Source: Tetramitus jugosus (lineage: Eukaryota > Heterolobosea > Eutetramitea > Acrasida > Vahlkampfiidae). Taken from it: 64,000 bases of DNA. Below, piece by piece: positions 19,953 to 30,085 of the stretch. The DNA is taken from contig OW569345.1 of assembly GCA_937625935.1 (NCBI GenBank), positions 434,001-498,000 on the forward strand, written 5' to 3'. Within the stretch, counting starts at the first letter, position 1. The number at the start of each line of letters is the position of its first letter. The notes beneath the pieces are model-generated. The model had not been told where the DNA came from and searched no databases. It saw nothing but the letters and a program-made list of their open reading frames with translations. Made by a program: the position numbers and the translations under genes.

Positions 19953-20513
19953 ATGGAGTTCCAATTTGGAAGAAACCGAAACATTTACAGAAAAACATCT
20001 TTGAGCATCTTTGAAACAAAGAACCAATATAGAGAAATGGTTCGAAAACATTTTGAAAGGTCATATGTACTGTCAGAGCCAAGCCTTTCGAGCTCGAGTA
20101 AAAAGATTATGCCTTCTGAAGGCAGCTTCCAGAGGAAAGAATTATTGCATGATGTGGGATGTGCAGTGGCTCCTCAGAAAAACAGCAGTGTCAGAGAAAC
20201 AAAGTTCTCTCGTGGTTTCTATCGAAGACCACAGACATCAATTCAACAAGACAGAGAAAGAAGTGAGCTAGAGAAACGCAAGTTCGAGAGGAGAAGAGAG
20301 CTTGAGGGGAGAGCGAGATGTGTTTTGTCGCCTCCTTCAAGCAACCCGCTGATTTCGCTCGACAACCCTCCTCCAAAACTTCGCACGACTCTGCGCACCT
20401 TTGAGAATGCGATGGTTCATGAAGAACAAAAACCTCATGAAAGACCAAGAACGTCCATCAGGGTCGGATTGGACAAGAGAAAGTATGAAAATATAATAAA
20501 ACATGTAAAGTGA
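19953..20513 (+). CDS. Basic protein of unknown function
   Basis: 186 aa from an ATG only 28 nt after the preceding stop. The N-terminus carries aromatic/basic residues. A Ser-rich middle is followed by a strongly charged helical stretch (RSELEKRKFERRRELEGRAR, around residues 105-125), and the C-terminus ends in Lys-rich sequence. There are no TM or signal features. The very short spacing implies overlapping UTRs or promoter with the MATH-like gene. I do not recognise a family. Confidence 0.6.
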   Translation: MEFQFGRNRNIYRKTSLSIFETKNQYREMVRKHFERSYVLSEPSLSSSSKKIMPSEGSFQRKELLHDVGCAVAPQKNSSVRETKFSRGFYRRPQTSIQQDRERSELEKRKFERRRELEGRARCVLSPPSSNPLISLDNPPPKLRTTLRTFENAMVHEEQKPHERPRTSIRVGLDKRKYENIIKHVK

Positions 20514-20639
20514 ATCCAAAAAGATGTACATCTTTTTTATTCCATCCGTCAATAGCTTTGACAGAAGACCAAGAGCCCAAAGAGCCACGAAAATCGCAAA
20601 CAATCCCAAGTGAGCATAGCATGCTCAGGCATTGGTGAT

Positions 20640-21233
20640 TCAGGTAGCAGCTACAGTCTCTAATTGTACAATTCTGGCTTCAAGAGCTTCAATCCTATTC
20701 CTCAGAGAGAGGTTTTCTTGCTCCAGCGAGTGAATAGTAAGGAAAGGGTCAGTCCTAGTCATATATGGGCCCATCATTGATCCAGAGTGGTCAAGTTGTT
20801 TGTACAGGTCAGTTGCATCAAAAGTATACTTGTGAGCGTTGCTATTCATCAAATATTCATTTGAGTGATAGGGAGCTTCAGGACAAATATACAATGATGA
20901 TGACTGTTCTTGAAAGTCCCTATCAAATGGGTCAGTCTCAACATTCCTAGTGGGTGAATAGTTCATTCGAACAGCCTTGACAAGGGCAGTATGAGTAGAG
21001 GAGTTTTGTCTTCTACCAGGTTGAGTATATCTCTTCTTGTTTTTGGAAACACTAGAGCTAGAGTAAGAGGTACCAGAGTGAATGAGCTTAGGGGAGAGAT
21101 TTCTTCTTGCATAGAACGAGGTGTCCTTCTCGTATTGTGAAGCTTGAGAGCCAGATTGTAATGGAGCAACGTCGTCTGTAGATTGAGAGGACGGGCCCTT
21201 ACGACTTGACAGTTGGCAAGGCGTGTGGTGCAT
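20640..21233 (-). CDS. Unknown protein with C-terminal leucine-zipper-like coil
   Basis: 197 aa starting at ATG 21233. Residues 1-150 are Ser/Thr/Tyr/Gln-rich and probably disordered. The last about 30 residues form a clear amphipathic coil (LEQENLSLRNRIEALEARIV) with heptad Leu/Ile, suggesting dimerisation. No basic region precedes the coil, so a bZIP is not supported. It is convergent with the gene at 19953-20513. Confidence 0.6.
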   Translation of the reverse strand: MHHTPCQLSSRKGPSSQSTDDVAPLQSGSQASQYEKDTSFYARRNLSPKLIHSGTSYSSSSVSKNKKRYTQPGRRQNSSTHTALVKAVRMNYSPTRNVETDPFDRDFQEQSSSLYICPEAPYHSNEYLMNSNAHKYTFDATDLYKQLDHSGSMMGPYMTRTDPFLTIHSLEQENLSLRNRIEALEARIVQLETVAAT

Positions 21234-21769
21234 AGGTAGGTGTAGTTTCCACAGAGCAGTTATCTGCTAACCCGTGTTCAGTTGAGTTATTGAGTTATCA
21301 AGGTGGTGTGGGAGATTAATTGCATCGTTTGTTTGTGTTTTTTTTGAAGCAATTTATTGTGTCGTTGAACAAGACTGGGATCGTTGTAACCGGGGGGATT
21401 TTTGGTTCCATTACACTTTACAATGATCGTTGCTTCTGATTGGTCAGTCGGACAAATGGTTACAATTTATTGGGGATAAAGATTTGTCCCGTAAACAAGT
21501 TGGTGCGCCATTCTAATGACGTGGCGAATTCGACTACGAAACGGAAAAAATAGAACCGGCACAAGTTCTCCGCTTGATGGCTGCTTTCGGCTTGTCAAGT
21601 GGTTGTCCATCAATAAATTGATTCTTTGCCAATTTCATCTTTGACTCTTGCCCTGAAATAGACTGACAGGTGGCACCGTTTCTACTACAGTACCAGATGT
21701 CGATAAAACAAACGAAAAACACCTTCGGTTTTTCGTCATTGAAATGAGAACCCTAAAATTTAAGTCTCC
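21234..21769. other. Intergenic
   Basis: 536 nt between the starts of the coil protein (minus) and the 3' end of the CDK gene (minus). It contains a 62-codon minus-strand ORF (21534-21722) without features, an imperfect G-run near 21390, and a perfect 9-bp stem with a 7-nt loop at 21712-21736. No gene is called. Confidence 0.5.
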
Positions 21770-23561
21770 TTATCCACTGTTTCCTGGTCTACCAATTGTT
21801 GGACGGATGGGGGGATTAATGCTTGATGAGGTAGATCGGTAATGGTTTTGATTGGCATCCGAAGCATTGAATCTTCTTTGCTTTCTGTGAGGTTCTGTGC
21901 TGTGAATTGCCTCATTGCTTTGGGAGATAAATGAATGTGATTTCATACCAGAGCGAACATTTTCATGTCTCGCAATTTCTGAATGAGATCTCTTTCCAGT
22001 GGCTTGTTGCATGGCTTGATATTGTTCAGCAGTCTTGTTTTTGATCCACAGTTCATTTCTTGGAGAATCAGGGAGACTGGCAGCCTTGTTTGGCAGAGGT
22101 GCAGTGGTGAACCATTCATGGTTCAATGCTTGCTCTGCGGTAATTCTCTTGCTAGGATCCAAGCACAGCAATTTGCTTAGAAGATCCAACACTGGATTCG
22201 TAGCAAATCTTTCAAAATGCTTGTGCAATCTACTAGAGTGTGATGTTTCTGGCTTCATGTCTGGCCAACATTTTAGTCGTTGAGCATCAGTCCAACCAGT
22301 TTGATCAGGAGTACCGCACATATCAAAGATCATTCTTAATTGATCCTTGGAGTTTGCACCCCTGAAGAGAGCTGTTCCTTGCATAAACTCAGCAAGAATG
22401 CATCTAAAAACAGAGAAAAAAAGAGACCAAGTGTGTGAGCTTCCGACAATCCTAAGATCATAAAACAAATAATTGAATACCTACCCGACAGACCACATGT
22501 CAATCGCATAATTGTATCTTGATTCACCGAGCAGCAATTCAGGACTTCGGTACCACCTTGTTACAACTAGAGTTTGATAGTCTTCATCTTCTGTCAATGT
22601 TTTTCTGAAACATGAGAGACCAAAGTCAGTGAGCTTGACAGTGCCATCTCTTGCCAATAAAATATTAGAGGTCTTTAAATCTCTGTGCATAACCTCATTC
22701 TTGTGAAGGTAGTCAACAGCTGCGAGTAGTTGTTGAATGTATGATTTGATTTGTGCTTGAGTTAGTCTCACTTCCTTGTCATTGATTATTCCTGAAAAAT
22801 CATGTGGATAGTAGTCAAGTGCCAACATAAATTTTGCATTCATATTCTGGAACCAGTCCTTGCCTATCAATCATGATATTCAATTGTTTGGACCAATAAA
22901 AAAAGCAAGGTCAGAAAAATGGTTGTGGTCACAGGTGTTTTTTCATAGAGAATCAATTTCCGAACAACATACCATCAATGACAATATCGTGCAAATTGAC
23001 AATGTTTTGATGCTTCAAATTCTTTAGCATTAGAATTTCTCGCAGAGTGCTGATTGGAAACTGTGCGGACCAATGTGTGTCAAAAAAAAATTGAGTCAAC
23101 AAGTCCAATCCAGTAAAATAACACAGAGGAGGTGTTTCTTCAATGAGCACATGACACTTTGATGAGAAAAAAAATAGATTTGTACATACACCTTCGGGAT
23201 CCTTTTGTAGGTCAACTACCTTGAGAGCCACGATTTGGTTGGTCTCCAAGTCGACGGCTTTATAGAGTTCTCCATAAGCACCGCTTCCGATGACTTCCAT
23301 AATTTCATATTGTTTGTTACTGTTGAGCTCACTATTTGAGAGATGGCAAAAGAAAAAAATGTGTGAGTGTCAATCCATCGGACCGAATGAAAAAAAAAGC
23401 AAGAGAAGATGTGGTGGGAAGAACCACCAGTAAAAACAGACATACTTTCGAACAAATGTTTTTGGCTGTAGCAATGACTTTTGTTTTTGTTGATGATAAG
23501 ACCTACTCTTAGTTGCACTTGAAGTGTGGTGGTGGTATTGATGATGAGGATGATTATTCAT
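21770..23561 (-). CDS. Cyclin-dependent protein kinase, CDK9/CDK12-like
   Basis: Five exons (23561-23446, 23331-23190, 23060-22973, 22863-22485, 22403-21770) join in frame to 452 aa, with introns of 114, 129, 109 and 81 nt. Kinase signatures: Gly loop GSGAYGELYKA (54-64), Lys76 in VALKVV, PSTAIRE-equivalent FPISTLREI (87-95) with Glu94, HRD 175-177, DFG 195-197, T-loop Thr213 in YQTLVVTRWYRSPELLLG, and AIDMWSVGCILAEF. EGFPISTLREI and the VVTRWYRSPE loop resemble the transcriptional CDKs that phosphorylate the Pol II C-terminal domain. That role is inferred. A His/Gln-rich N-terminus and a Ser/Asn-rich C-tail of about 100 residues flank the domain. The exon 3 acceptor (CACAG at 23061-23065) was chosen because it restores the EGFPI motif. 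Confidence 0.92.
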
Positions 23562-24200
23562 TTTTTTGATTTTTTTTGGGAGAGTGAGATTGATTTCTGG
23601 AATATAAAATTATTATTGTTTGAGAGAGTGATGAAAAAAATGAGGAGGTTCTATCGAGAGAGAGATATGAAGAAATTGATGTACTCAGAGATGGACACAC
23701 TCAAGAATAGGGTTGTGTGAGGAATGGAAGCAAAATGAAACAACACAGAATATTGTTGTTGTTGTCTGAAGAGTGGAGGTGTGATGAAAGAGAAAGTGAT
23801 TCGATATTCCCGGTATTTGAATTAGCAACAATGAAGCCGTAAGACAATGGCAATGTTGTTCTTTCAGAATGGGAAAAGAAGCTTTGTTGATGTTAAAATT
23901 GTGACTGTGCCTTTCTGTTTCACGCTCACGCTTTTTTTCTCTTTGTTTCACTCACGAGTTGGACAATTTGTCGACACGGATGTTGTGTCTCCGTTGGACC
24001 TTCATCCATGGAGGATTATTAGCAAACACATCAAAAATAGATTTTGTAACAAGAGGAGCCTCTCTTTCCCGAACTTGCATCAGAAACATGAACCTTGAAG
24101 TTAACCAAACAACACAATCCCAACCCAATCAAATTGACCATTACAATTCATGTGTATTCCCATCCCATAAAAAAATCATAAGTAATCCTAAACAATTAAA
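23562..24200. other. Intergenic
   Basis: 639 nt upstream of the CDK gene (minus) and of the small ORF at 24201. A-rich and T-rich runs and a GAGA-rich patch near 23650-23670 are present. Several overlapping short ORFs have no features. Probably a divergent promoter region. Confidence 0.5.
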
Positions 24201-24398
24201 ATGAAACCAACTCCTTCCGAAGGAAAACAAGTCAATTCCAGTGACGACCTTTTTGAGCAAATTGATCATTTTTTCGAGGGCGAACGCCACAGAAAAAACA
24301 AACTGCGGTTCGGTCAGGAATCCATGGTGGACGTTCATCGAATGCTACCAAGTTATAGAGATGCTTCAGATTCTCTTCCTCTACAATCAAAGTTGTAA
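24201..24398 (+). CDS. Possible small protein, 65 aa
   Basis: ATG in an A-rich context (AATTAAAATG), 65 codons, stop at 24398 and an AATAAA 15 nt after it. The sequence is charged and soluble-looking (DDLFEQIDHFFEGERHRKNK). It has none of the homopolymer bias of antisense shadow frames, and no other gene overlaps it. I do not recognise it. It could also be a fortuitous frame between the CDK and RWP-RK genes. Confidence 0.4.
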   Translation: MKPTPSEGKQVNSSDDLFEQIDHFFEGERHRKNKLRFGQESMVDVHRMLPSYRDASDSLPLQSKL

Positions 24399-24469
24399 CT
24401 GGTGTTTATTTCCAATAAAAAATTCTATACTGACAAAATTGTTATAATGAACTTAAAACTTACATGCAA

Positions 24470-26594
24470 TCACTGCAGAGTGTTCTGACAAAATTCTCTG
24501 AACGATGGAAGGACAAAATTAGAACCGTCTGAACTTGAACCTGGACTACCACTCAGAGTTGGATAGGGATGATTGATACTGTTCTTGTTTGGTGATCCGG
24601 AGTAAGTATCACCCTTGATGTTATTGTTGTTCACTCTGACATCATCATTGACTGACAAAGGAGCAGAGCTATAGTACATTGGGTTGCTTGTTGGTAGCGT
24701 GCGAGCAACGCTGTTGTTGTCTAGCGATATTGTCGATACTAACGAGGAGAACTCTCTGTCTAACTTGGAGGATGGACTTTCTGAAGAGCGACCATTATGG
24801 TACATATTTTGAGGCCGATATTGATTCATGTAGGATGATAGAGGACTTGCCGTTGGTGAGTAACTAGAACATGGGGAAGAATAGGGAGAGAATCTGGGAC
24901 TGCTTGATCGAGAGGATTGTCTCATGGAGGATAGTCTCATATGATTTGCAAATGATGGAGGAGAGGAACAATAGGGACTTGTGCTCAGCTCTGAAGGTCC
25001 AAAATGTCCACTCTTGTCATAGTGCAGCGGTAGAGAGGAAGATAGAGACGATGGGGATGGAGCTGGAGATGGAGATGGCAACATGGAGCTCTGATGGGAC
25101 GAGTAACTACCACTTCCAGTCGAATATGATTGCTGATTGTTATTGCTGCTATTGTTATTGTGTTGCTGTTGAGGATGATGATAGTGCCCTGTTTGACCGA
25201 TGTAGGAATCTTGCTGCGCCATAGAGAGCGAGGTAGCTTGAATGGGTGGTGGTGGTACAATTCTCTGTCGCAGTGTAGGGGATCCAGACATGGGATATGA
25301 GCCATAGGAGGAATGACCATCAGTGTACTGTTGATGGTGATGATCGTTACCTCTGTTTTTGGACATTGGAATTCGAATACCAGCACTTGTACTGTTACTA
25401 TGACCACCACTATGACTACTGGCAGTACCACTCATGTTACTGTTGTTACTATGGTAACGCGTTGTTGATTGATAAGGATGAGCAGTGTTGTTGCTAACAT
25501 TGTTGTTAATCGGATGGGAAGAAGTCGTGTTGAGAGATCCAGGTGAAATTGTACTTTCTTCTTCATCGTCACTCGCAGATCCTTCACTGTGATTATCGTA
25601 TATGCCCTTGATCATTTCACTCTCATTGAGAATCAAGTTATACTTTTGGCACAGTTCACTCACAACCTTCTTGACAGATGTCTTTCTGTTCAACAGCTCT
25701 AAAAACTCAACTGTAATAATATCATCATATTCACAATTAATTGAAAACAAAAAGGTCAATTCAATGTGTTCTCATTTGAATTCTTGGTTATTCATCACAC
25801 AACTGATACTAATCTACCAAATGTAAAACACTGAAAAAACAATCAATAGACATACATGGCTCTCTTTCCATCATTTGCATAAAGTTGAATGGTAGTTCAA
25901 TCGATGGACTCTTCTCATTCTGATGAGTACAATTCTCCATTGTTCTCTGTATGGATTGAATTTTACGGAAGGGCCATCGCGCAACCTTCAATCGTCTACA
26001 AACCTTCTTCAGAAAGGTCACACTGACGTCCAACTCCTCTGAGACACTTCGGATCGGTTTATCAAAATAAACACTTAGCTCTTGTAGTGTCCATTCCTTG
26101 TAACCCTTCTTTACGAGCTTATTGTTGCTACCTGTCGTCGTCGTATGAGAAGATTGACCCATCGTTGGTCTCTGGTGGTGTGATGGTGGTGATTGTTGTT
26201 GTGGGTACTGGTGGTATTGGTGGTGCTGCTGCGGAATCGTTGGTTGTGAATGATAGTGATTCTTCAAGTTGGAAGAGCTGACAATACTGCTGCTCGAACT
26301 TGTGTTGATCGTCATGGTATGACTCGACTCGATAACCGTACTCACGTTGTTATTGTGAGAGAGTTGTGGTGGTTGTTGGTAGTGATGATGATGATAATGC
26401 TGGTGGTGTTGGTGCGAGAGAAGAGGTTGTTGGTGAGAATTGGTTGAAGGGTAGGCTGTCAACGTTGTCTGTTGTGCTGGAGCAGCAGCTGCGTAGGAGA
26501 GGGGATGATTCTTGTTGTTCACTCGAGGAGAATAAACGGGACGATTGGTATCAACACTCACTCTTGGGAGAGCATCACAGGAGGAGGTATCCAT
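24470..26594 (-). CDS. RWP-RK domain transcription factor
   Basis: Two exons (26594-25856, 25710-24470) with a 145-nt GTATGT...ACAG intron give 659 aa. After a His/Gln/Ser-rich N-terminus, residues about 168-218 form an RWP-RK domain: LSVYFDKPIRSVSEELDVSV, FLKKVCRRLKVARWPFRK (signature 206-211), KIQSIQ. In plants and algae RWP-RK proteins regulate nitrogen response and gametogenesis by binding DNA. The target here is unknown. Immediately after the intron a predicted helical block (LELLNRKTSVKKVVSELCQK) may be a second folded element. The remaining about 380 residues are Ser/Pro/Asn/Tyr-rich and resemble an activation region. A PB1 domain, found in NIN-like proteins, is not visible. Confidence 0.88.
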
Positions 26595-27352
26595 TTCGGA
26601 ATATTGATGCGGGTGTGAAAAGTAAGAGGTGACTTATGGTTCTTCTTCAAGAATCGTATTAGGGGAGTATTACTCGCTGTGTGAATTGATGTCCAAAAGG
26701 GAGATGGTGATGTTGTTGGACTTTCTGTGTCTGTTTGAAGGGTTGTTTCTACACACAGAGTGATATACTTGTTGTTCTGTTTCTGAAGTTTTCAGGAGAA
26801 CGAGAGGAGTAGCGACAACAAATGTGCGAGCGTTGAAGGGGTACTGTGCTTGTCAAGCGAAGGGTGGCTTGACTGAAGGGGAGAACAACCGACTCTATCA
26901 AAACTCAAGAGGGCACAGATTTCGTTCGGACAGGACTTTCTTTCATTCTCAAACGGCAGAATCTCCCACATTTCACCAACAATGTTCAACAACATTTTGG
27001 CATACCATTATCCCCAATTCTGATTAGGGAAGTCCGAAATATTTTTCCGGATTATCAGCGACGGAGAAACAAAGGATTATCGAAAGCGCTTCGGCTCAAA
27101 CCACGAAAACCAACATCTCTTTCGTGAAAGGCTTGATATTTGACGTGTTTATGAAATTTGGGCAAGCGTCGCGGAAGTAAAAGGAATTTAATCGGAATCG
27201 AGGAAATTGTTCGGAACATGCACGTTCCTATGTCCGGAATGGAATTTTTTTTTACACGTGATAAAAAAAGCGCGATCAACCCATCTTCGAATGAGAAACA
27301 AAACCTGATCTGTCACACAAAATTTCGGCTCGGAACACAATAACAATCAAGC
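26595..27352. other. Intergenic, divergent promoter region
   Basis: 758 nt between the starts of the RWP-RK gene (minus) and the ClpB-type gene (plus), the longest gap here. Short ORFs only. A two-unit TTCGTGAA inverted motif at 27121-27128 resembles half a heat-shock element, but no third unit adjoins it. Confidence 0.5.
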
Positions 27353-29798
27353 ATGAACGATACAAACGATGATAAGCAACAACCATTTGAGACTCTGAAC
27401 AAGTACGGAGTCGATCTCATCCAGTTGGCTCAAGATGGCAAACTGGATCCGGTCATTGGCAGAGATGAGGAAATTCGTCGTGTCATTCGGATTTTGTCAA
27501 GAAGGACAAAGAACAATCCTGTTCTCATTGGAGAACCTGGTGTCGGTAAGTTTATCTAATTCATGTTTTTCATAATGTTTCGCTCTCATTGACTGACGCT
27601 CACCATTTTCTACTACTGATTCGTAATCATACAGGAAAAACTGCCATTGTCGAGGGACTTGCACAAAGAATTGTTCGTGGTGATGTTCCAAAGAACCTGG
27701 ATTGTAATTTGTTTTCATTGGATATGGGTGCTCTGATTAGTGGCGCCAAGTACAGAGGAGAGTTCGAAGAGAGATTGAAGGATGTGCTCAAGGAAGTCGA
27801 AGATGCACAGGGCAAAGTCATCTTGTTCATTGATGAGATCCATTTGGTGATGGGTGCTGGTAAGACTGAAGGTAGCATGGATGCCGCCAATTTGTTGAAG
27901 CCTATGCTTGCTCGAGGTCAATTGAGATGCATCGGCTCTACTACACTCGATGAATACAAAAAGTATATTGAAAAGGATGCAGCTTTTGAGAGAAGATTCC
28001 AACAGGTTTTTGTTGCTGAGCCAAGCATTCCAGACACTGTTTCCATTCTGAGAGGTTTGAAAGAAAAGTATGAGTCACACCACGGTGTCCGTATCACTGA
28101 TTCTGCTCTCGTAGCGGCAGCACAGCTCAGCTCTCGATACATTACTTCTCGTTTCTTGCCTGACAAGGCAATTGACCTTGTTGATGAAGCATGTGCTAGT
28201 ATTAGAGTCCAATTGGATTCACAACCAGAGGTCATTGACCAGTTGGAGAGGCAATTGCTTCAATTGGAAGTCGAAGAAACTGCTCTATCAAAAGAAAAGG
28301 ACAAGGGATCCATACAAAGACTAGAACACGTCAAGGAGAAGATATCCAAGCTGAGAGAAGAACTTCAGCCGTTGAAGATGAGATATGAGGCAGAATCTGG
28401 TCTCGTGGAGCAAATGAGACAAAGAACAAGAAAATTGGAAGAGATGAGAAGCAAGATGCAAGATGCAGAGAGAAGGCGTGACCTTGCACTGGTTGCAGAT
28501 TTAAAGTATGGCGCTATTCCAGAGTTGGAACGATCGATTCGTGAATTGAAGAAGCAAATTGAAGAGAAGAAGAATAGAATGGAGGACGATGATGAGCAGG
28601 CACCATTAGTGTCTGATGTCGTCGGTCCAGAACAAATAACAGAGGTAATCTCAAGATGGACAGGCATTCCAGTTGCAAAATTGAGCCAGAGTGAGAGAGA
28701 CAAGCTTCTTTCTTTGGAGAACAAGCTTCATGAGAGAGTCGTGGGACAGGATGAAGCTGTTTCTTCGATTTCAAGAGCCATTTTGCGTTCAAGAGCTGGA
28801 TTGAGCAGACCTAATCAACCAACTGGAAGCTTCTTGTTCCTTGGACCTACGGGCACTGGAAAGGTTTGTATGAATTGTCCTAATTGTGTTTTTTGTTTAT
28901 TTTTACTTGTCATCTGGTGTTACAATCACATGATGTACTAACCCTAACACGCACTACACACATATTTGCATACCCATAATGACTACAAAAGACTGAAACT
29001 GCAAAAGCATTGGCCTTCGAGTTGTTTGATGATGATCAACACATTGTTCGTATCGACATGAGTGAGTACATGGAACAGCACTCAGTGTCTCGATTGATCG
29101 GGTCCCCTCCGGGCTACGTTGGCTTCGAATCAGGAGGACAGTTGACGGAAGCAGTGAGAAGGAGACCTTACAATGTTGTATTGTTCGATGAGATCGAAAA
29201 AGCGCATCCAAGAGTCATGAATGTTCTTTTGCAAGTGTTGGATGAAGGTAGATTGACTGATGGGCAAGGAAGAACAGTCGATTTTACCAACACTGTGATT
29301 ATTCTGACCTCTAACTTGGGTGCTGAGCACTTGATGAACTTGGGAAAGCAAAACTTTGAATCCGTGAAACAAAAGGTCATGAATGTTGTTCAAGACTTCT
29401 TTAGACCTGAATTCTTGAACAGACTGGACGATGTAGTCATGTTCCGACCTTTGAGTGAGAGAGATTTGAAGAATGTCGCACTGATTCAGGTTAAGAAGCT
29501 GACCGAAAGATTAGCTGAGAGAGACATCAAGATCGAGTTGGATGATTCCGCCTTGACTCAAATCCTGGACACGGCCTATGATCCAAATTATGGTGCACGT
29601 CCACTCAGACGATACTTGGAAAAGTATGTGATGACTCAGTTGAGCAGGATGATTGTTGGAGGCGATCTTCCCGACCACTCTTCTGTTTTCATTGAATCAA
29701 AGAATGGACAACTGGTGTACAAGGTGCAAGAGAGTGGTTCAAAGAGTCCAAAGAGAAGAAAGGTGGACGACCAGATTGGAACCAGAGAAGTAATCTGA
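27353..29798 (+). CDS. ClpB/Hsp104-type AAA+ disaggregase lacking the N-terminal repeat domain
   Basis: Three exons (27353-27545, 27635-28863, 28992-29798) give 742 aa. The protein begins 10-20 residues before the first ATPase module ([20 protein letters not shown]). Walker A1 GEPGVGKT is at 60-67, spanning intron 1. Walker B is LFIDEIH. The long coiled-coil middle domain (about residues 290-400) marks it as ClpB/Hsp104 rather than ClpA/C. Walker A2 GPTGTGKT (468-475) spans intron 2, and pore-loop [10 protein letters not shown] and sensor [11 protein letters not shown] follow. It should unfold aggregated proteins with Hsp70. The Clp_N domain is absent, as in mitochondrial Hsp78. No convincing mitochondrial presequence is seen, and the tail SPKRRKVDD (726-734) looks like a nuclear localisation signal. 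Compartment is therefore uncertain. Confidence 0.93.
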
Positions 29799-30085
29799 TC
29801 AGGTCAGGGAAAAACACCCAGGTTTTGACCAAAAACCTGCGACTTTGTAAATAAAAATCAACCATCATTTCGCCTCCTTTTTTGCCTTTTGACTATTCAA
29901 TTTGAACGTTCGCAAGTTCGGCTGCTACGACCGCCAAAAAAAAAGTGATGGATGACATCAAACAACAGACAAGAAACGTCGAATTCGAAAAGAAAAAAAG
30001 TTTATTCATCTCATATATATTGTGCTGCTCTATCCTGACAGAGTCAACAACACACTCACACAAATAAACAACACACAAATCCATC

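Noticed and set aside
21534-21722. 62-codon minus-strand ORF
   Set aside because: Compositionally odd, no features, and probably lies in the 3' flank of the CDK gene.
25838-25855. A 25-nt intron at 25831-25855 in the RWP-RK gene ending at TTTTTTCAG
   Set aside because: Joining there runs into a stop codon within a few codons; the ACAG acceptor at 25711-25712 keeps the frame.
27121-27128. Heat-shock element before the ClpB-type gene
   Set aside because: Only two of the three NGAAN units are present, which is expected by chance in a 758-nt gap.
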